From the NCBI GenBank assembly GCA_002424815.1, contig DILB01000018.1, forward strand, positions 4,783 through 68,782: a stretch of DNA of 64,000 nucleotides, read 5' to 3'. Origin of the DNA: Caryophanales bacterium UBA5603 (lineage in GTDB: Bacteria > Bacillota_I > Bacilli_A > Izemoplasmatales > Hujiaoplasmataceae). The first letter of the stretch is position 1. Each line of letters starts with the position of its first letter. The notes below the pieces were generated by a model, which was not told the origin of the DNA, did no database searches, and saw only the letters and a program-made list of their open reading frames with translations. The translations under genes were made by a program, and so were the position numbers. Below are positions 61,134-64,000 of the stretch, in pieces.

Positions 61134-61874
61134 TTATCTCTGTGTGGGTTCAAAAAATTCAAATACCGAATTAGAATAGTATTGCTTAACTTTATCAAAT
61201 TCAGTTTGTGAACGAGAAGCATATCCAATAACAAGTATTCCTTTTTTTTGTGCTCGGTCTAAGTATCGATTTGGCATATCATGAATTCCATAATTGATGA
61301 AATCGGGTTTTGTAACCGAGTTGACCCAAAGATGTTTCATGAGAAATTTTGAAACCTTATTCATCTTTGGATCGTTTTTAAAATATTCACTAATTTGACC
61401 ACGTATAATTTCTGGATGATGATTACGGAACCACTTGACATATTTTGGATGAAATGAATGCATTGCCCATAAACCTTGATAATCTTTCATGACTTTCATG
61501 AAGTTTCCGCAAAAGAAGTCGCAATCGCCATAAGGTTTAAGTTCAATGAGTAGAGGCACACGTCCGTTTATAAATGTTAGCACATCTGAAAGCGTGTGGA
61601 TGGTTTCTTCGGTATTGAGAATTTTTAGATTTTTAATATCATCAAAAGTTAAATCGATTAGATACTGATCAACACCACATAAGCGGTTTAGATTTTTATC
61701 ATGAAAAACAACGACGGTACCATCCTTGAGGATATTAACATCCATTTCGATCCCGTAGCCTTTAGCAATAGCGTTGTGAAATGCCATCATTGAATTTTCA
61801 GGAACTGACTTATCAATTGTGTGTAATCCGCGATGAGCAATCAGACCATTTTTTATCCAGTTTAAATCTTTCAT
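61134..61874 (-). CDS. Glycerophosphodiester phosphodiesterase
   Basis: 246 residues, GDPD family. The catalytic start IAHRGLHTIDKSVPENSM (His-Arg-Gly and the metal Glu), EMDVNILKDG (metal Glu/Asp) and VVFHDKNLNRL (catalytic His) are all present. It hydrolyses glycerophosphodiesters to glycerol 3-phosphate and an alcohol, feeding lipid recycling. There is no signal peptide, so it is cytoplasmic. GGGAGGAC precedes the start. It is monocistronic on the minus strand. Confidence 0.94.
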   Translation of the reverse strand: MKDLNWIKNGLIAHRGLHTIDKSVPENSMMAFHNAIAKGYGIEMDVNILKDGTVVVFHDKNLNRLCGVDQYLIDLTFDDIKNLKILNTEETIHTLSDVLTFINGRVPLLIELKPYGDCDFFCGNFMKVMKDYQGLWAMHSFHPKYVKWFRNHHPEIIRGQISEYFKNDPKMNKVSKFLMKHLWVNSVTKPDFINYGIHDMPNRYLDRAQKKGILVIGYASRSQTEFDKVKQYYSNSVFEFFEPTQR

Positions 61875-61961
61875 GATGTCCTCCCAAGGGATAATATATA
61901 TATAATTATATCATTTTATGCTTTGCGCTTAAACGTTCTATTGAAAAATCGGGTCAAAGAT

Positions 61962-61991
61962 TTGGATAATGTTTTGAGCGTATGCTATAAT
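61962..61991 (+). promoter_or_regulatory. Promoter of the alcohol dehydrogenase gene
   Basis: TTGGAT at 61962-61967, 18-base spacer, TATAAT at 61986-61991 with an extended TGC. Confidence 0.75.
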
Positions 61992-62015
61992 AAATGCATT
62001 CAAAGGAGGACAAAA

Positions 62016-63194
62016 ATGGAAAATTTTCAATACTATAGTCCGACCAAATTTGTATTTGGAAAAAATACAGAAAATGAAGTTGGCAAATTAATTAAGCAAT
62101 TTAATGCAAAAAAGGTCTTAATTCACTATGGTGGCGGATCCATCATTCGAAGTGGTTTGCTTAGCAGAGTTGAGAACGCGCTTCAAAAAGAAAAGATTGA
62201 TTATTTATTGCTCGGGGGCGTTCAACCCAATCCTCGAAGCGGATTAGTTTATGATGGAATTAAGCTCGTCAAAAAAGAAAAGATTGATTTCATTTTAGCA
62301 ATTGGTGGCGGATCAGCCATCGATTCAGCTAAAGCTATTGCGGCAGGAGCACTTTATGAGGGTGATTTTTGGGATTTTTTTGATCGTAAAGCAAGGATTC
62401 GTTCAGCGCTTCCCATCGGCGTAGTGCTAACAATACCCGCTGCTGGATCTGAGGGATCAACCGCGACGGTCATTACTCACGAAAATGGAATGTTAAAAAG
62501 AGGAACAGGGAGTGATTTATTACGTCCTATATTTTCAATCATTAATCCTGAGTTAACATTTACTCTACCAACGTATCAAACCGGAGCTGGCATTAGCGAT
62601 ATGATGGCACATATTTTCGAAAGATATTTAACGCCGACCAAAAACGTTGATTTAACTGACCGTTTATGTGAAGCAACTTTAAAATCAATCATCGACGCTG
62701 CCAGAGTTATTTCCGTAGATCCATTCAATTATGAAGCGCGCGCAACCATTTGTTGGGCTGGAACCATTGCTCATAATGGCTCATTAGGGGTAGGGAGAGA
62801 AGAAGATTGGGCAACCCACGGGTTGGAACATGAATTAAGCGCATTATATGATGTCACGCACGGTGCAGGGCTAGCTGTATTGTTTCCTGCATATATGGAA
62901 TATACAATCGACACTGATATCATGAGATATCGTCAATTAGCCATCAGGGTTTTTGATGTAGAAGACATTCCTTCTAATCCCAAAACGGTGGCATTAGAAG
63001 GCATTAAACGACTAAAAGCGTTCTTCAAGGAAATAGGAATGCCTTTATCCTTTGATGAAATCGGAGCATCGGAAGCGGATATCGAAATTTTACTTGACAA
63101 ACTAGCCATTAATCGCGGATTTCCATTGGGTAGCTTTAAGAAATTGACTCGTGAAGATGCACGAAACATTTTTCTTCTAGCCTGCAAAAAATAA
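62016..63194 (+). CDS. Iron-containing alcohol dehydrogenase (butanol-dehydrogenase-like)
   Basis: 392 residues, group III metal-dependent ADH of the BdhA/YqhD type, reducing aldehydes to alcohols with NAD(P)H. Visible are the nucleotide-binding GGGSAIDSAKAIA (about 97-109), the metal-binding Asp and His of the GAGISDMMAHIFE region, and the closing THGAGLAVLFP histidine. AAAGGAGG precedes the ATG at 62016; a start at 61923 would sit upstream of the promoter. It fits a fermentative electron-disposal role alongside the hydrogenase. Confidence 0.93.
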   Translation: MENFQYYSPTKFVFGKNTENEVGKLIKQFNAKKVLIHYGGGSIIRSGLLSRVENALQKEKIDYLLLGGVQPNPRSGLVYDGIKLVKKEKIDFILAIGGGSAIDSAKAIAAGALYEGDFWDFFDRKARIRSALPIGVVLTIPAAGSEGSTATVITHENGMLKRGTGSDLLRPIFSIINPELTFTLPTYQTGAGISDMMAHIFERYLTPTKNVDLTDRLCEATLKSIIDAARVISVDPFNYEARATICWAGTIAHNGSLGVGREEDWATHGLEHELSALYDVTHGAGLAVLFPAYMEYTIDTDIMRYRQLAIRVFDVEDIPSNPKTVALEGIKRLKAFFKEIGMPLSFDEIGASEADIEILLDKLAINRGFPLGSFKKLTREDARNIFLLACKK

Positions 63195-63205
63195 AATCAT
63201 CAAGG

Positions 63206-63237
63206 AAAGTTGGTTGCTTCTGCAATCAACTTTTTTG
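63206..63237 (+). terminator. Terminator after the alcohol dehydrogenase
   Basis: AAAGTTGGTTGC / GCAATCAACTTT stem (one mismatch) with a four-base loop and a T run. Confidence 0.88.
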
Positions 63238-63284
63238 TTTATGAAAACAAGACATTATATTTTCATTACTATCGCCGATTTTTG

Positions 63285-63313
63285 TTGTGAAAACCTTATC
63301 ATTTTGGTAAAAT
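63285..63313 (+). promoter_or_regulatory. Promoter of ald
   Basis: TTGTGA at 63285-63290, 17-base spacer, TAAAAT at 63308-63313. Confidence 0.7.
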
Positions 63314-63338
63314 ATAAGTAAAATAAGAGGTGAAAAAT

Positions 63339-64000
63339 ATGGTCATAGGAAGTGTCAAAGAAATCAAGAAATACGAAAGCCGCGTTGGCTTGACGCCGAG
63401 TGCCGTCAAGGAATATGTGAACGCGGGTCACAAAGTACTCATAGAAACAAAGGCAGGTATGATGTCTGGTTTCATGGATGACGATTATGAAAAAGCCGGT
63501 GCAACAATCGTCAAAGAAGCCCAGACGGTTTGGGACAAATCGGACATGATTGTAAAAGTAAAAGAACCCCTTGAGCCTGAATATCGATTTTTCAGACCCG
63601 GACTGATACTTTATACATATTTGCATTTAGCAGCCGATGAACCTTTAACAAAACAATTAATTGAAAAGAAAGTTAAAAGTGTTGCATATGAGACCATCGT
63701 TTTAGAAGATGGTAGTCTACCTTGTCTAAAACCGATGAGCGAAGTGGCTGGAAGACTAAGCGTTATTGAAGGCGCAAAACGTCTAGAAAAACCATTCGGC
63801 GGATCTGGCATTCTTCTTTCAGGTGTTCCTGGTGTCGAACGCGCTAATGTAACCATCATCGGAGCGGGCGTTGTAGGTGAGAGTGCATTAAAGATGGCAG
63901 TAGGTCTTGACGCTAATGTAACAATTCTTGATGTTAATTTAAAAAAATTAACTTATCTTGATGATATATATGGAAATCGTGTAACAACATTATATAGTAC
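63339..64000 (+). CDS. ald: Alanine dehydrogenase, 3' end beyond window
   Basis: Open frame from ATG 63339 (AAGAGGTG upstream) to the window edge, giving 220 residues of a protein normally near 370. MVIGSVKEIKKYESRVGLTP is the family start; the substrate-binding MIVKVKEPLEPEY and TYLHLAAD blocks follow, and the NAD-binding GAGVVGESALKMA motif begins near residue 174. It interconverts pyruvate and alanine with NADH and ammonia, a plausible electron sink. A second, shorter relative such as saccharopine or transhydrogenase alpha is less likely given the start. Confidence 0.94.
   Translation, partial: MVIGSVKEIKKYESRVGLTPSAVKEYVNAGHKVLIETKAGMMSGFMDDDYEKAGATIVKEAQTVWDKSDMIVKVKEPLEPEYRFFRPGLILYTYLHLAADEPLTKQLIEKKVKSVAYETIVLEDGSLPCLKPMSEVAGRLSVIEGAKRLEKPFGGSGILLSGVPGVERANVTIIGAGVVGESALKMAVGLDANVTILDVNLKKLTYLDDIYGNRVTTLYS

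Overview
The window comes from an AT-rich Gram-positive bacterium. Gene order and content are those of a low-GC Firmicute or a free-living Mollicutes relative such as the Acholeplasma/Izemoplasma group: rpoE-pyrG, tilS-hpt-ftsH, mnmG-rsmG-parA-parB, a dense tRNA cluster, a short SRP RNA and an [FeFe] hydrogenase operon. TGA acts as a normal stop, so the standard bacterial code applies. The assignment to a lineage is inference from gene content.

Region 1 (1-30.2 kb) is core chromosome. It holds two tandem DHH phosphoesterases, a Na/Pi cotransporter, a DUF1934 protein with RNA polymerase delta (rpoE), a pyrG gene with a promoter-proximal terminator in its leader, the TldD/TldE protease pair and class II aldolase. 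A leftward block follows (lysS, a zinc-binding lipoprotein, an RqcP-like S4 protein, ftsH, hpt, tilS), then maf, malic enzyme, L31, tdk, tadA, the SRP RNA, a HAD phosphatase, mnmG, rsmG, two unrecognised membrane proteins, parA, parB, a DUF951 protein and a MazG-like pyrophosphohydrolase.

Region 2 (30.38-31.63 kb) contains thirteen tRNA genes in two transcription units. The last is tRNA-Phe(GAA).

Region 3 (31.63-45.9 kb) is the accessory region and the most interesting part. The 3' half of tRNA-Phe together with its terminator is repeated five times in the same orientation (33.57, 39.78, 42.07, 44.79 and 45.84 kb). Copies become more degenerate with distance from the intact tRNA. The repeats cut the region into cassettes, most with their own promoter just after the preceding repeat's terminator. 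Cassette A has a PD-(D/E)XK nuclease, a small protein resembling FtsZ from helix H7 through its C-terminal domain but lacking the GTPase domain, and a broken metallopeptidase gene. Cassette B has an HTH protein, then an operon of two paralogous proteins of unknown function, an intracellular BspA-type LRR protein, an FtsK-like ATPase without Walker residues and a Sel1/TPR-like protein, followed by an OGG-like protein. Cassette C has the AbiEi/AbiEii toxin-antitoxin pair and a membrane protein. Cassette D has a LuxE/LuxC-like pair without luciferase. Cassette E has an unannotated 41-residue Lys/Pro/Glu/Val repeat microprotein. No integrase is visible. The reading offered is a series of integrations at tRNA-Phe, newest next to the tRNA.

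Region 4 (45.9-64 kb) starts with two large surface proteins: a lipoprotein with InlB-type and RCC1 repeats, and a membrane-anchored protein with Ig-like domains. A tightly overlapping hydrogenase operon follows, encoding the three HydA/B/C-type subunits plus DRTGG, HATPase, PHP and ferredoxin-like genes. The rest is an ABC substrate-binding lipoprotein with its permease, an MFS transporter with a large extracellular insertion, a glycerophosphodiesterase, an iron alcohol dehydrogenase and the start of alanine dehydrogenase, which runs off the end. The picture is a fermenter that disposes of electrons as H2, alcohol and alanine.
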